Positions 1-11,182 are shown, counted from the stretch's first letter. The stretch: DNA of 64,000 nt from Pascua guehoae (GCA_001600415.1 BCJX01000004.1:763689-827688); one strand, 5' to 3'. The notes: a model not told the origin generated them from the letters alone. Numbers and translations: made by a program.

Positions 1-2023
1 GATGGTGAGCTGGCATTCAAGCAGCGAGGCTGCACTCACCCTTGCGCTTATTATACCTGTCACCCTCAAGTGCGAGGGCAGATGTGGCAAGAAATGTGTC
101 GACAACTGCAAGCACGTGCTCTGTTCTGCTTGCAAGACGATCGCGCTCGTCTGGCGCAAAGATCGTGAGTGCGCCAAGTACTTCGAGACAGTGCTCGAGA
201 TGTGCAATTTCAACACTGCCGTCCTTGGGCATGAGATCCTTGAGGTCAGCATAGGTTTATGAGGAGCAACGCACGAGTCCCTTGGCAAACAGTTCCAGTC
301 GGCAACTGAGGGGTTGGACTTCCGCCGCGAGAGCCGCCATCGCGCGCACGCCGACGCGGTGCTCGACGACTGCACCCTCGGCGACATGCCACGAGCTTTC
401 CCGCAACGCTCGAGCGAGCACCTGCGATGCCGCGCGGCGGGTGCTGCCTTTTCCGTCGTACAATTTATCAGCTGCGTTGCGCAGCTTCTGTACCTGATGA
501 GTTAGCTTGACAACCGAGGAATCAACTCACGGCATGAGTCACTTTTCCCTTGTGGCCCTCATCAAGCGGCCCGTTGCGAACATCGAGGTTGGCCGCGGCG
601 AGCGCGATGACCACCCCCACCTCGCCCTGGAGTACGCCCTCGAGCCCCCGCGGGGTGGACGAAAGGATTGCAAGAAATAAGAGACAGACCGCATCCATAA
701 CCTCGTCGTCTGAACGCGCTGCGCAGAGGACGTCGAATACGCGCTCCGTCTGGCCCCATGAGACCAACTTGCCGACCCACTCGTCGTCGAGCATACGCTC
801 CAGCACGTCGAGTGCGCTGTTGTCAGACGTGCAACCTTTGCAAGCACCTACCTCATACGCTTGAGATTCTTCCCCTGTGCCTCACTGACACCGTCGACGA
901 GGAACGCAATCTCGTCCATGAAACGCCGGTTCTCCCCGCGTGATCGCATGTCCGTGATGGGTTCTGGTGCGCGTGCGAGCATGAGATCGTCGACGAGGTT
1001 GCCTGCGCCGTCGCCATCAAGCTCATTGTCCACTTCGTAGCATTTCCGGAGCTCGGCGTAGCTCGCGCGAGGCATGGCGTCGAGCGCAGCGCTATCGCTC
1101 TCGCCTTCTCCCGCGAGGAACGTCCGCGCGCGACCGTACGTGCGCTTTGCGCGGCCGCCTGACCCGGGGGAAGGCGGTGGGACAATGTGTGTTACGTTCG
1201 GCGACGCCGCTCCGCTTCCGGGGCCGCTCGATCCACCATTAGGCGCACTGCTCGGGGTGATAGGCATACTCTGCGACGGGCGCAGGCGGCGGGGCGTGCT
1301 AGGGGGACTGACGGATGGGGCCGCCGACGAGGACGCGGTGGCGAGCATGCTCTGGGCTTTCGAGAGCATGCGCCGCGGGCCACGGGCGCGACGGTTGCCA
1401 CCCACGGACCCGCTACTCCCTGCGCTCACGACACTCTCTTGGCTAGAGCTGATGCGGGGCGACACGGCCGCGAAGAGGGAGGATAAGTCCCTCGGCGACG
1501 GCGATGGCATGTCGGTGGCCACGCGACGCAGTTGGCGTCCTGGTGGCGGCGTAGAGGGCGCAGAGCTGGGGTACGCAGAGGACGGCGGCTGGACAGTGAC
1601 TATTGGGCCGTCGATATCGATCGGAGACGTGTTGGCCCCATCGCCGCCTGCGCCGCTCGATGCAGATGACACGAGGCGCGAGGATACAATGCTCGACAGC
1701 GTTCCGCCCTCCCTGTCACCGCCCCCGCTCGCGCCCAGCCTCCCACTGAGTGCACTCCTTGATAAGGGCATCCCCATGGTACTGGAGGTGGGCGTCCCGT
1801 TTGCGCTGGTCCTCGCACGTTTCATGCCGCGCCCCGTTGGGGTGCCATCCCTCGAGAGTCCGGTGGACCGGATGCTGCCCGCCTGCGTGGGCGACTCGTC
1901 CTCGTCCGTCTCCGTGTCCGAGTCGGAATCCGAGCGGTACACTGGGCGCTTTGAGCGGCGTCCATACGTGCGTTGTGGCCGCCGGGATCCGCTGGATGGG
2001 AGCGGCGGCGACGATGACAACAT
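1..2023 (-). CDS. wpl1: WAPL-family cohesin release factor (Wpl1/Rad61-like), 3' end beyond window
   Basis: This gene encodes a nuclear protein expected to bind the Pds5-Scc3 part of cohesin and open the ring to release it from DNA. The start at 2023 opens a long first exon (2023-852) rich in Ser/Pro/Gly. It carries two RTYGR-type motifs, one near the N-terminus and one just before the conserved block around SYAELRKCYEVDNE, followed by SRGENRRFMDEIAFLVDG, which is the hallmark beginning of the WAPL domain. Helical-repeat sequence continues through exons 816-531, 493-275 and 238-40, joined by introns of 35-37 nt with clean GT-AG ends, and another donor (GTGAGT) lies at 39-34. The C-terminus is outside the window. 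The family call rests on the motif order and on the disordered N-terminus plus helical C-terminus typical of fungal WAPL proteins. Confidence 0.75.
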
Positions 2024-2436
2024 GCCGGGCGGGTCGTGTCAGAGTCGCCGGGGTCGTTGCCAGGGAAGGAGGGGGAGTGAAGGACCGGCTTCGATGAGAT
2101 GCGCAGCACCCCGTGTCTGCTGACGATTGATGGGGTGGGTTTGGGGCGATGATACAATTGTAAGTTGATGAATGAGAGAGAATGGACAGGATGGTGAATG
2201 AGGATTGTTGATGATGATGGGAGATGGATGGATGGTTTGGATGGATGGATGGATGCATATGCGTTCTCTCTGTAGGCCCTTTCACAACAGGAAAGGAAAG
2301 GAAATGTACACATGGAAATCCAGGCACGTGGAGCCCCACCAATTCCACGTTTCCACCCATCTGTCATGGCATCCATCCCACCCATTTCCGTTGAGCAATC
2401 TATCGACCAGGTGAGCTACGTTATACATGCAAGGCC
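2024..2436. other. Intergenic, divergent promoter region
   Basis: This lies between the WAPL start and the proposed small plus-strand gene. It contains a GATG/GGAT-rich simple repeat at about 2210-2255 and no gene that can be supported. Confidence 0.5.
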
Positions 2437-3129
2437 ATGCAAGGAGACGATGTGAGTGTTTTTACGCTACCTTATTAAACGCATGAATCACTTGAAGGAT
2501 AGGGAATGTAGAGTGCTATGAGACCTCCACAGCACGAGGGAACTCTCGTCCATGGATTTGCCACCATATCAACACTTTAGCAGGTCCAGATCCTGGGTGA
2601 GGAACTGCCCAACATTGTCCGCGACGGCCTTTCCTGGGACCATCATTATTACGTTTACTTGTTCAACACACCCCCATTGGTGAGTAGCAGTAACGAAATG
2701 CTGCAGTTGGCGACTCAGCCAGAGTCGGTTTGGGGAGACGCTTCGAAATCATCTACGATAGACGCGGATCGTGTACGACTCAAAGCTGTCGAGCATTCCA
2801 GCTCTCGGATGTTGAAGGAGCTCAGTGCAGGGTGAGCTATCATATCCTTCATTACCTGAGGGGGATACCCCGGGCACCATGGCGACACATGTACACTTTG
2901 AACATGCTGCAGGGATCAACCCCACGAGCGGCACACAGTTTTTCTGTTAAGCGAGTCCTCTGGTCATGAAGATCAAACCTCCCATGTCCGAAAACACAGC
3001 CTCCGTATCACAGGCCTCCTTATATTTGGTAGCAAGTTTGCTTGTCTCCTCAGAAGTGGCCGAATTCGCTGGTCGCTTGCGACACCATCTTTAGTGAAAT
3101 GGAACATGCGTATCTACATTGGGGTCTAG
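2437..3129 (+). CDS. Unrecognised small protein, three exons
   Basis: No single open frame here starts with ATG over a useful length, but a spliced model reads well. Exon 1 is ATG plus four codons (2437-2451) ending at a GTGAGT donor. Exon 2 runs 2581-2831 after a TTTAG acceptor and has 83 open codons, including the segment ELPNIVRDGLSWDHHYYVYL. Exon 3 runs 2913-3129 after a CTGCAG acceptor and has 72 open codons to TAG. The joined product is about 160 residues. I recognise no family. The C-terminal exon is basic and mildly hydrophobic, but no clear transmembrane helix is seen. The tiny first exon is the weakest part and the true start may lie elsewhere. The region could also be a decayed gene. 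Confidence 0.35.
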
Positions 3130-3255
3130 TCTATGTACAGGGTGGACTACATCAAATGAACACAGTTGTGTCGTCGGCATGATACTACACTCTCGTCATC
3201 TCTCGTCCCATGACATGTCACTGTCAATCTCGTCTGGCTGCGGGACGCGCGACTC

Positions 3256-5251
3256 TCAAATGGCATGCGTCTCAATCCCAATCACCTTGACGCCACGCTT
3301 ACGCGGCACACGGTCCGTGAGCTGGTTGCAGCCTGTGTGTGAGTAGAGCTTCTCGTCGATCGCCAAACAACTCACCCCAAACGCGGACAGTTTGAATATT
3401 GTCACACCCGTCGAGAATGTCCTTGACGGTAAAGTCGGTGACGTTACGGCACCACGCCATATTGAGCTCTGCGAGGTGTTTGCACTCTGCAAGCTCGGAG
3501 ACAGCGTCGGCTTCGACCTTGCGCCATCCCAGGATGCTGAGCTTCTCGAGCCTGTGGCCCGAGTGGCGGATGATTGCGCGGAGCGCGTCCGTCGAGAGCT
3601 CGTGACCCTTCTCGAGGTCGAGGTAGGTGAATGGCGGGCGTCCCTGCTTGTCCAGCTTCGTAAAGTATTCGGCAACAGCCGCGTCGGAGAGGTCGACGTT
3701 CCGAAGAGACAAGCGGGTGAGGAGCGGACAGTGTTTGAGAAGCGCAGGGAGGAGCGCGTCGCCCAGTTCCGGGTTGTCACTGAGGTCGAGGCTCGTGAGG
3801 TGTTTGCCGACCTTGGCGATGAGGGCAATGACCGCGTCATCAGACAGCGGCGGGTGGCTGACGTCCCCGGGGCTCGAAATCGTGAGGCGCTCGAGGTGCT
3901 TGAGTTTGGCAAGCGGAACGAGGAAGTCGTCGTCCATCTGGCCAATCTCGGTGAGGCCCAGCGTCTCGAGGTTGGGGCAAGACTTGACCAGCGTCTCAAT
4001 GACCTCGAGGTCAATGCGTGGTGACTGCGTGATGACAAATGAACGCAGTTTGGGCTTGGAGCGCAGGAACTTGAGCCAGCCCTCCTTGCGCGCGAGGAAG
4101 GGAGCGAACAATTCGAGATCACGCAGCTTTTTGAGAGACGTTGCCCACTGCTCCAGCGTGTCCGTCTGGAGCTGCCCGCAGTATTGCAGGTTGAGGGAGA
4201 CGAGGTTTGGGCATAAGTTTGCCAGCGCATGGTACGAGTTGTGCACGAGGTCTGGAGTCAGCCGAATCCCACTCAAAATCACAAGTCAGCTGGACTCACT
4301 CGTGCAGTCGTACAATTTCAGCTCGGTTCGCTGAGCATCGAAGAACAGAGTCACCGTCTCGGACGTAAGGCGGCGCGACTTGCATATAATCTTGCACACC
4401 TTGTCCATGTTAACCGCGCCAATGTCGCCGAGCGCCTCGACCTCCTCGATGTATTTGCCAATCATCTGTGGGCTCAGCAATGTGGATCTCTGTCCCTGTC
4501 GGATGGACCTACCTTGATACACAGGTCGGCCAGCGGGGGTGCGCCCTTCTTCACCTCATAGTGGACAATCTTCTTGCGGTCGTCCTTCTTGCGTGCCGCC
4601 GGTGCCGCGCGAGGCTTCTTCGGACGCGCGTATGGGTCGACACCGAGCTTGGGGCAGCACTGGACACAGATAAAGGTGTTCGCGTGGGTAGGGTGCTCCT
4701 TGGTGTAAACCGTCTGTTGTGTCAGTTGCAGTCGACAAAGACCCTCCTCGCCTTCTGTTGCCATCTCGTCATCTCGTCACAACATGGCTCCTCCTGTGAA
4801 TACTCACCACGGTAAACTTCTTGCCGCACTCGCCACAGTCCATAAACTCGCCGATGCCCTTGAGCGCTCCAGGCTTAGCAGCAGGCGTGCTCGCTCCACT
4901 ACGCCGCGTGCTGGTGGCCCTGCTCTGCGTACGGCTCTGAGCGGGGGTACTCTTGGCCGGGCTCTCGCTATCCTCGGCATCGAGGTCGTCCGAGTCGACG
5001 CTGACGGCACGACGCCGGCGCTTGGGAGGAGGCGCGTCGAGGTCGTCCGAGTCAATGTCCTCTGCAGGGGCCGCCGTCGAGGTAGACGGACCAGCGGTAT
5101 CGTCAGCTGGCGCCGAGGAAGGCCCAGCATCGGTGGCGTTGACGCGGCCATAGGGGTTGCCGATCTGGGGTTCGACGCCGAGGCCCTTGAGAAACGAGGT
5201 GAGTGCCGAGGTTGGGCCGCGGACCGACCCGTCGTTCTGCCGGCGCGACAT
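3256..5251 (-). CDS. rad7: DNA repair protein Rad7/Rhp7
   Basis: Rad7 works with Rad16 in global-genome nucleotide excision repair, recognising lesions in silent chromatin and serving as the substrate subunit of an Elc1-Cul3 ubiquitin ligase. Five exons (5251-4808, 4713-4513, 4465-4300, 4251-3376, 3332-3256) give 587 residues in frame. The N-terminus has the family motif VRGPTSALTSFL, then an acidic, Ser-rich linker with a KRRRR cluster. A zinc-binding pair (CGECGKKF near residue 138 and CVQCC near 165) is split by an intron. About ten leucine-rich repeats follow, starting at LKLYDCT...LCPNLVSLNL. The protein ends in GCNQLTDRVPRKRGVKVIGIE, the conserved Rad7 tail apart from one residue. The internal start at 5251 is preferred over an upstream in-frame ATG because MSRRQNDGSVRGPTSAL matches the family N-terminus. 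Confidence 0.93.
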
Positions 5252-5321
5252 CGGGAGGTGGGTTGTGGCTTGTGGTTGGAGTGGGAGAATAGTAGTGAAT
5301 GGAGGGGAATGGAGCAACTGC

Positions 5322-5353
5322 TGGTGGTGGTGGTGGTGGTGGTGGTGGTGGTG
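5322..5353. repeat. (TGG)n microsatellite
   Basis: This is about ten near-perfect TGG units, located 70-100 bases upstream of the Rad7 start codon, so it lies in that gene's promoter or 5' leader. Its length is likely to vary between strains. Confidence 0.9.
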
Positions 5354-5440
5354 AGTGAGTGACGCGCGTTACATGAATGTCTGGAGCGCGTACAGTATTT
5401 TGGCAGGGGTGACTCAACCACACTCATCACCTCCACCTTG

Positions 5441-5700
5441 CCATGTGTGGTTTTGGTTTTGGTTATGGCTATGGTTTTGGTTGTCATTTTGGTGGATATT
5501 TTGGCCGTGGTTTTGGTTGTTGTGGTAGTTTGGTTTTTGTTTTTGTTTTGGTTTTGGGTGCTGTTGTTTTGGTTTTGGTATTGGTTGTTTTGATTTTGGT
5601 TTTAGCTGTGGTGGAGGTTTTGTCTGTGATTTTGGTTGTGGTGGTTTTGGTTGTGGTTGTTGTTTTGGTTTTGGTTGTCGTCGTCGTCGTCTGCTTGTGT
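5441..5700. repeat. GT-rich GGTTTT/TGGTTG degenerate repeat
   Basis: About 260 bases consist almost only of G and T on the plus strand, built from degenerate GGTTTT, GGTTAT and TGGTTG units. The C-poor strand asymmetry resembles telomere-like or G-quadruplex-prone sequence. It is upstream of Rad7 and downstream of Rim1, and encodes nothing convincing. Confidence 0.8.
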
Positions 5701-6062
5701 GCTTGTCCCCCTTTGGTGTGGGCCTTCCCCTGCCGGCTTGCTTGTAGATTGACTCCCTACCGTACGTCCTGCTGCATGCTGCACATCAGTCCCGAGTGCT
5801 GTTGACAGTCACGCGCAATATGCACAACTTTTTGACATTACGTCCAATTGCATGAGTGGTTCTATGAGTGGTGCTGCCGTCCCCAAGCTCTACGGTGACC
5901 TGCCTAGCAACGCTTCTATTAATTTAATCCAGGTCGTCAGCGTCGCCGGTTTCGCTCTGTGGCTTGATGCGGTTGATAACATTCATGCGCTCTGTCGGTT
6001 AGTACGGGCCTTATGTTCACAGTGTATTGCTACAAGGTATTCAGAGCTAGGACACGGAAACG

Positions 6063-6909
6063 TCACAGCTCGAGAGGCACGACCAGGATAGACTCACGGT
6101 GGCGCAAAAGAGGGCGATCAGGGAGTGGTGTGCCGTCCGTCGCGTTGCCACCAGGACGCATCTCGAGGTCGGCCTCGACATATACTGTGGATCTGGAAGG
6201 TTAGTGACATGAGAGGCATGTAAGAGGAGAGCCGACCCGCTCCTGCTCTCGGCCTTTCCCATCTGTCAGGCCGTCATCTATTCCAGCATCAGACATACCC
6301 CTTGCCAACGCGCGTGAGGAGCTTGTGCGAATACTCGTTGAACGCGAAGATCGTGTGCCAGGACGTGGGCGGGTCGGTGCGGTCTGCGTGTCAGACGTCA
6401 GACATCCGAGGAGACCTTGAGCTCCTGGAGCTGTAACGGGCTATGATGAGCTTCGTTAGACTTACGGCCCTGGTCGTCAACGGTAGGGACACCCGTCTGT
6501 GTAGCGACAGAGTAGCTGTGGGTCAGTTGGATGGCACAAGGGAAAGCAGCAGAGGCCGCGTAGCTGTGCCTAGACACTTCATCGGAGCGCGTATGACGTC
6601 CAGATTGATCGGTACACGTCCGCCGCTGTCAGGCCTGACTCACGTGAAGTATGGCTTGCCGCCCTGCGTCTGCAAAGCATCAGTTTCAAATAATAATCAA
6701 TACATTGGAATCCACATCCACACTCACCTCACGACGGACGGGGTCAGCGCCCAGACGGCCGATGAGTGTGACGCGCGCGAGGTCACTCTGAGCACGGGCC
6801 GAGGTGGCAAAGGTCTGCCGCGGTCAGTACACCAATACGACGCGTAGGGCATGCAAGAGAGGCTCACGCGAGCCTGCTTGGGCAGAATGGAGCGGGCAAC
6901 GGCGAACAT
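6063..6909 (-). CDS. RIM1: Mitochondrial single-stranded DNA-binding protein Rim1
   Basis: The product coats single-stranded mitochondrial DNA during replication. Six exons (6909-6868, 6814-6728, 6669-6644, 6515-6466, 6383-6299, 6192-6063) total 420 bases, giving 139 residues. The N-terminus MFAVARSILPKQAR followed by TFATSARAQ is a typical mitochondrial presequence with its cleavage region. The OB-fold starts at DLARVTLIGRLGADPVRRE and continues through GGKPYFTYSVATQT, SWHTIFAFNEYSHKLLTRVGKG and STVYVEADLEMR. The end is uncertain. Reading through gives RHRESILVVPLEL, which resembles the usual RHESI-VL ending, but a GTGAGT inside it could be a donor that would swap in a different short tail. 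Confidence 0.85.
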
Positions 6910-7417
6910 GACTGGCAGGATGGTGTGAGGGTAAAAACAAGGCGCACAGACGAGCGCGCGCACTGGGACAAGAGTAATCTTTGGCTGCAAGGGGCTGATG
7001 TCACTTGGGAATCAACAAATCGACGTCATTCGCCACAAGATGAATTCGCCGTTATTGCCGGGTGATCGATCGCGGGGGGGGTGAGTTGCCACCCAGCGCG
7101 TGCGGAATGTTGACGAATTGTTGTCAACTTGCGCCATCTCGTTTACATCTCTCTTCTCCATCGGCCGCGGTGCCGTCGCCAACGCTAGCAACGCAAGCAA
7201 AGGCAGACGAGCACCACGGGGGAAGCAGCACAGTGAAATCTATACGCCGGGCACTGGGACCGAACACCGCGGCTGACCACCACTCGGACTGAAACCCGGA
7301 CGAAGCGGCCAACAACAACATCGCTCGCGCATCGCGTCCGACTCCCTTCCTTCTTCTTACCAAGCTGTCTGCACATCAACCCTTGCATCAACCCTGCGTC
7401 TTTGATTGGGCTGCACA
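6910..7417. other. Divergent promoter between Rim1 and the Brf1-like gene
   Basis: The two genes start 508 bases apart, head to head, so this segment probably holds both promoters. A run of eight Gs lies near 7073. No other feature was recognised. Confidence 0.5.
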
Positions 7418-10400
7418 ATGCGGCTGCAACACCTCTGCACGGCGTGCCTCGCCGCTGGCGTGCAGGCCGAGCCGACAACGACAGACGACTTCTTGGTCGC
7501 CTGCGCGTTCTGCGGTGCCGTCGACGAGCGCGCGACATGGACGCACAATACAAAAGATGTGGGTGTTTTCGGCGCCATCATGGGCGACGAAGCGCGCGCA
7601 CAACAGTTCCTCGAAGAGCGCGAACGACTGCACGACGATTTCGTCGACCGCCTCCTTGACGCCTACCTCGTCAACCCAGCAACTCGCATCGTCGTCGAGG
7701 GCCCGGCAGAGCACTTCAAGGCTGGGGCACGGCAATGGTACAATCGCATGCGAGGCAAGGAGCAGCTCACGCGCGGGTTCAAGCATGCGACGACGAACAA
7801 CGAAGCTAGGAAGACCAAGTTTCGTGTCGCAATCGCTATCCAGTTTGCCATCGAAGAGAGTAACGTGCTCATTGCGAGAAATCGCATTCCACAACTCCAA
7901 CAAGGCAAAGCGAGTGCGGTGCGGTCGGCTTCCCGAGGCGACGGGTCCATCATGGCACCATCGACCAAGGCCATCTTTGCGCGTACAAACAGCCTCGACC
8001 CCGACAGCATGGCGCACCTTGATTCGTGGCCCATCCTCCTCTCTACACATCGCTACTTTGCGCGTACCCTCAAGAAAGCCGGTTCACCATCCGAGCTCGT
8101 TATGAGCAAAGTCATTGTGCTTTCGTATCGAATCCAGTCCCTCGCGCGGCTCCCCTGGCGTACACGTTCACGAGTGTTGTTTGTCAACGACCTCCGCGCA
8201 GGTGCCAAGTCACGCGGCGTCACAGCCGACACGGCGGAGCAGGACGACTTTGTCCTCAATGCTGCCGCATGGGACTACATGAAAGGCATTGATTGGGTAC
8301 GCGCCGTTGAGACGGCGTACAGCTTCTACTGCGCCCAGCAAGTTGTTTACCTGTGGCAGCACCGGGCCACTGTGGATGTCGCGTGTGCACTACTTCTCTG
8401 GGCCATTGAGACTCAAACACAGACGCCGCTACCAAACATGTGGGCGTGGACGCGCGAGCTCACCCACCCATACAGCGGAAGTGAGAAGAGTACCAGCCAG
8501 AGGCGCAATGAGCTCAAGGAGCTCATTGTGTGTTGGTCCACCTCGTTCGCGGATGCGGGTCTTGAAATCCCCATTCTACGAAAACCGAAGCGCGGAAACA
8601 TCGGCAATGGTCTGACGGGATACGGGAGCGACAAGCGACGTCCGATCCCAGAGAACGTCATGGCCATCGCCGCTGCGCCACTCGTAGCCGCTCACTGGCC
8701 GCGCATTATGCGGACGCGGCTCGCTAAGCGCGATAGGGCTTGGCCTCTCGACACTGAGTTTACCATGGCCGCCAAAATGTTTGCGAGTGCGTTTACTGAA
8801 CATCAGAAGGCACACCGAAAGGCGGCAAAGGATCGGAAACGTGCAGAACAACAGGAGACCCGTGAAGAGGCCAAGCTCAAAGCGCTCCAGGCTGCGTTCT
8901 CGACTCGCCGCAAAACCTACGCTACGACCCGCGCAGAGTCAAGAGCAACCTCTCTCGCAAAGTCCAAGAAAGCATCATCGGCTGCGTCGTCGAGAGCAGC
9001 CTCGGTCACACAGTCCAGAGCCTCGTCGGTTGCGTCGTCAAGAGCATCGTCTGTCGTGTCTTCCCGAGCTTCTACCCCATCTGGCTCTCAAACCACCGAG
9101 GGCAATCGCCAGCAGGCGCATCGTTCCCACGTAGCGCCTGCGCCATCTCCTGCACCCTCTACTCGTTGCAACCCCCGCCTGGTTCCTCGCGCACTCTCGC
9201 GGGAGGACATGATGCGCCGCATGCTCGGGCAATCAACCACCCCGCCGCAGCCACCTTCGCCGTCCGTCGAAGAACTCCTGGCGGTCGATGATTCGTCCGA
9301 CGAGGATGTCGGACGAGACTCAGACGAAGAGGATACCCACGATGGACCTGGGAGCACACCGACGGCTGCCACCATCCGGCGCCACCAGGCAGCGCTCAGC
9401 CGAGAGCGTGAGGCAGAGACCGCCCTCGGCCTTCGGGGCGTCAAGTCGTCGACAGCGTTCGCGTTCAGTATTGGCCCCGATGGTTTCTCCGTCGCTACGG
9501 AAGGCGCACCAGGACCGTTAGTCGCGGCGGGTGCGGATGTGGCTGACAAAGGGAAGCGCTGTGCGGCTCCAGGGTCAGCGGACAACCACGCAAAGCGGCG
9601 CCGACTCGCTCCGCCAATGTCACCTCCGCCTACGAGTCCGTCGAGCTTCGCTACTGATGCCTCTCAAGCTGTCGACGCGCCGTCACCGGCGTCGACGTCT
9701 CGCACATTGCGTGCCGCGTCGACGCTCTCCGTGGTGTCCGATGCTCCGTCTCTCAGCACCTCTCAGCCAAGCCCGTCGTCTCGTACGATGAGTTTGGCCC
9801 CCTCCCCCGCACCGATGAGTATTGCTGTGGACCTCGACTCGCTCCCAACCGACACGTCGTCGTATGTGGGGCTGCTCATCCGTGAGCGGGAGCAATACGC
9901 ACAGTATCGCCCCGACGTGGACCGTGCCACTGGCCACAGCGTGTCGGTCGCTGTGGAAAAGCGGATGAATGCCTGGCTACGTGACGCGCGTGCGAGCGGT
10001 TCTCTGCCCCCGATCACTCGGACGTACCTTGCAGGACTGGGGATCCATGGCGACCCACGGCAAGTCGACCTTGGTCCATACCTGCGGGCGCACCGCGAGT
10101 GGTCGACGACCGAGGCCCTTTTGCGTGCCGGAGTGCGTCCGCTCGAGTTTCCATCACACCTTGTCCCCCACTCGCTCCTCGAGGTCGAGCAACAGCTGGG
10201 TGGATATCGCCTTGAAGACCGCCTTGCCCCTGGTCCACTCGTCGGTGACGCGCTAGACGCTGAGCTCGCGGTCCTCTTCCCAGACGAAGACGTCGCAGAC
10301 CTCTTTTGCTCGCCAGATGAGGTCCGCCGGCGTGAGCAGCAGTACCTGGCGCAGGGCGTGTGGACACATCGGGCGGACGTCCCCGAGGGCATGATGCATC

Positions 10401-10786
10401 GCCTGGACGGGGAACATGGCGAGCGGAACGCACGCAAGGAACGCCAGCGTGCCCTGGCGGGGGCGAATGACGACGGCATCAGCCCCGATCTGGAGGATGG
10501 CGATGCCGAGATTGTCGACCTCGACGACGAGCGGAGGCGGTACGCGAGGGGGAGGATCAACTACGACGCGCTCCAGCGGCTGTGCTTTGGTGAAGGAGAT
10601 GACGAGGATGCAGGCGACGGAAATGGCAATAGCGACGTCGATGGCGATGAAGAAGACGACGCAATCCGCAACGTGCTCGGCGAGACTCTGTGGGACGCCG
10701 TCGGCGTACAGGGCGAGACCGGGTGGGAGACCGAGGCCGAGGAGGATGGAGAAGACGAAGGACGAGGCAACGAAGACAACGATTAG
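7418..10786 (+). CDS. BRF1: Divergent Brf1-like TFIIIB subunit
   Basis: Brf1 is the TFIIB-related subunit that helps TBP and Bdp1 recruit RNA polymerase III to tRNA and 5S genes. This intronless frame starts at the ATG at 7418 and gives 1122 residues, longer than the usual 550-750. A zinc ribbon CxxC-x18-CxxC is at residues 7-32. Two cyclin-like helical regions follow, about residues 90-260 (RQWYNRM resembles the first Brf1 repeat) and 285-400. Residues 509-557 form an RASSV/SRAS Ser-Arg repeat, then a long disordered, acidic stretch. The C-terminus has a Brf-homology-like block (LFPDEDVADLFCSPDEVRRR, about residue 950) and a RINYDAL motif near 1045, matching the KINY element of Brf1. Divergence is strong. 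An Rrn7 or other TFIIB-like protein is the main alternative. Confidence 0.6.
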   Translation: MRLQHLCTACLAAGVQAEPTTTDDFLVACAFCGAVDERATWTHNTKDVGVFGAIMGDEARAQQFLEERERLHDDFVDRLLDAYLVNPATRIVVEGPAEHFKAGARQWYNRMRGKEQLTRGFKHATTNNEARKTKFRVAIAIQFAIEESNVLIARNRIPQLQQGKASAVRSASRGDGSIMAPSTKAIFARTNSLDPDSMAHLDSWPILLSTHRYFARTLKKAGSPSELVMSKVIVLSYRIQSLARLPWRTRSRVLFVNDLRAGAKSRGVTADTAEQDDFVLNAAAWDYMKGIDWVRAVETAYSFYCAQQVVYLWQHRATVDVACALLLWAIETQTQTPLPNMWAWTRELTHPYSGSEKSTSQRRNELKELIVCWSTSFADAGLEIPILRKPKRGNIGNGLTGYGSDKRRPIPENVMAIAAAPLVAAHWPRIMRTRLAKRDRAWPLDTEFTMAAKMFASAFTEHQKAHRKAAKDRKRAEQQETREEAKLKALQAAFSTRRKTYATTRAESRATSLAKSKKASSAASSRAASVTQSRASSVASSRASSVVSSRASTPSGSQTTEGNRQQAHRSHVAPAPSPAPSTRCNPRLVPRALSREDMMRRMLGQSTTPPQPPSPSVEELLAVDDSSDEDVGRDSDEEDTHDGPGSTPTAATIRRHQAALSREREAETALGLRGVKSSTAFAFSIGPDGFSVATEGAPGPLVAAGADVADKGKRCAAPGSADNHAKRRRLAPPMSPPPTSPSSFATDASQAVDAPSPASTSRTLRAASTLSVVSDAPSLSTSQPSPSSRTMSLAPSPAPMSIAVDLDSLPTDTSSYVGLLIREREQYAQYRPDVDRATGHSVSVAVEKRMNAWLRDARASGSLPPITRTYLAGLGIHGDPRQVDLGPYLRAHREWSTTEALLRAGVRPLEFPSHLVPHSLLEVEQQLGGYRLEDRLAPGPLVGDALDAELAVLFPDEDVADLFCSPDEVRRREQQYLAQGVWTHRADVPEGMMHRLDGEHGERNARKERQRALAGANDDGISPDLEDGDAEIVDLDDERRRYARGRINYDALQRLCFGEGDDEDAGDGNGNSDVDGDEEDDAIRNVLGETLWDAVGVQGETGWETEAEEDGEDEGRGNEDND

Positions 10787-11182
10787 GTTTATACCATTGC
10801 ACGCATTCACTGGGCGCGACGGGCACGCCGCACCGACAACACCACAATACCAGCACCAACATCATTCATGGCGACATCGGCGTCGCCCCTACGGAGACCG
10901 TAGTACCACTGTAGAACACTGTATGACATGGCTTTGGAGTGTACGGGTGCGTATTCCGGCCGAAGCACGACGAAACACAGCCCCCGCCTACGAGTCGGGA
11001 CACGGCCACAGTCATGACCCGAGAGCCCGCGCGGTGCAACGCCGTACTTGGCAGACGAAGCAAGGCAAGCGCGCAACTGTGTCCATCACGCTGCACTCGT
11101 CCACGCCATCAATCTGCTACCCACTACCTACCCGTCTCTATGTACCGCCTCCCAGACGAACAAAACTACGCTCCGCCCCGCT
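10787..11182. other. Convergent 3' intergenic region
   Basis: This lies between the ends of the Brf1-like and riboflavin kinase genes and presumably holds both 3' UTRs. Nothing further was recognised. Confidence 0.5.

Larger units (their letters stand above)
5252..6062. other. Intergenic, low-complexity tracts
   Basis: This lies between Rad7 (start side) and the end of the Rim1 gene. It holds a TGG microsatellite and a long GT-rich tract, annotated separately. An open frame from 5852 on the plus strand has no recognisable content and is not called. Confidence 0.5.

Noticed and set aside
1074..2123. 349-codon plus-strand frame opposite the WAPL exon
   Set aside because: It is the antisense shadow of the Ser/Gly-rich WAPL N-terminus.
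5852..6091. 79-codon plus-strand frame after the GT tract
   Set aside because: It overlaps the end of Rim1 antisense and shows no conserved content.
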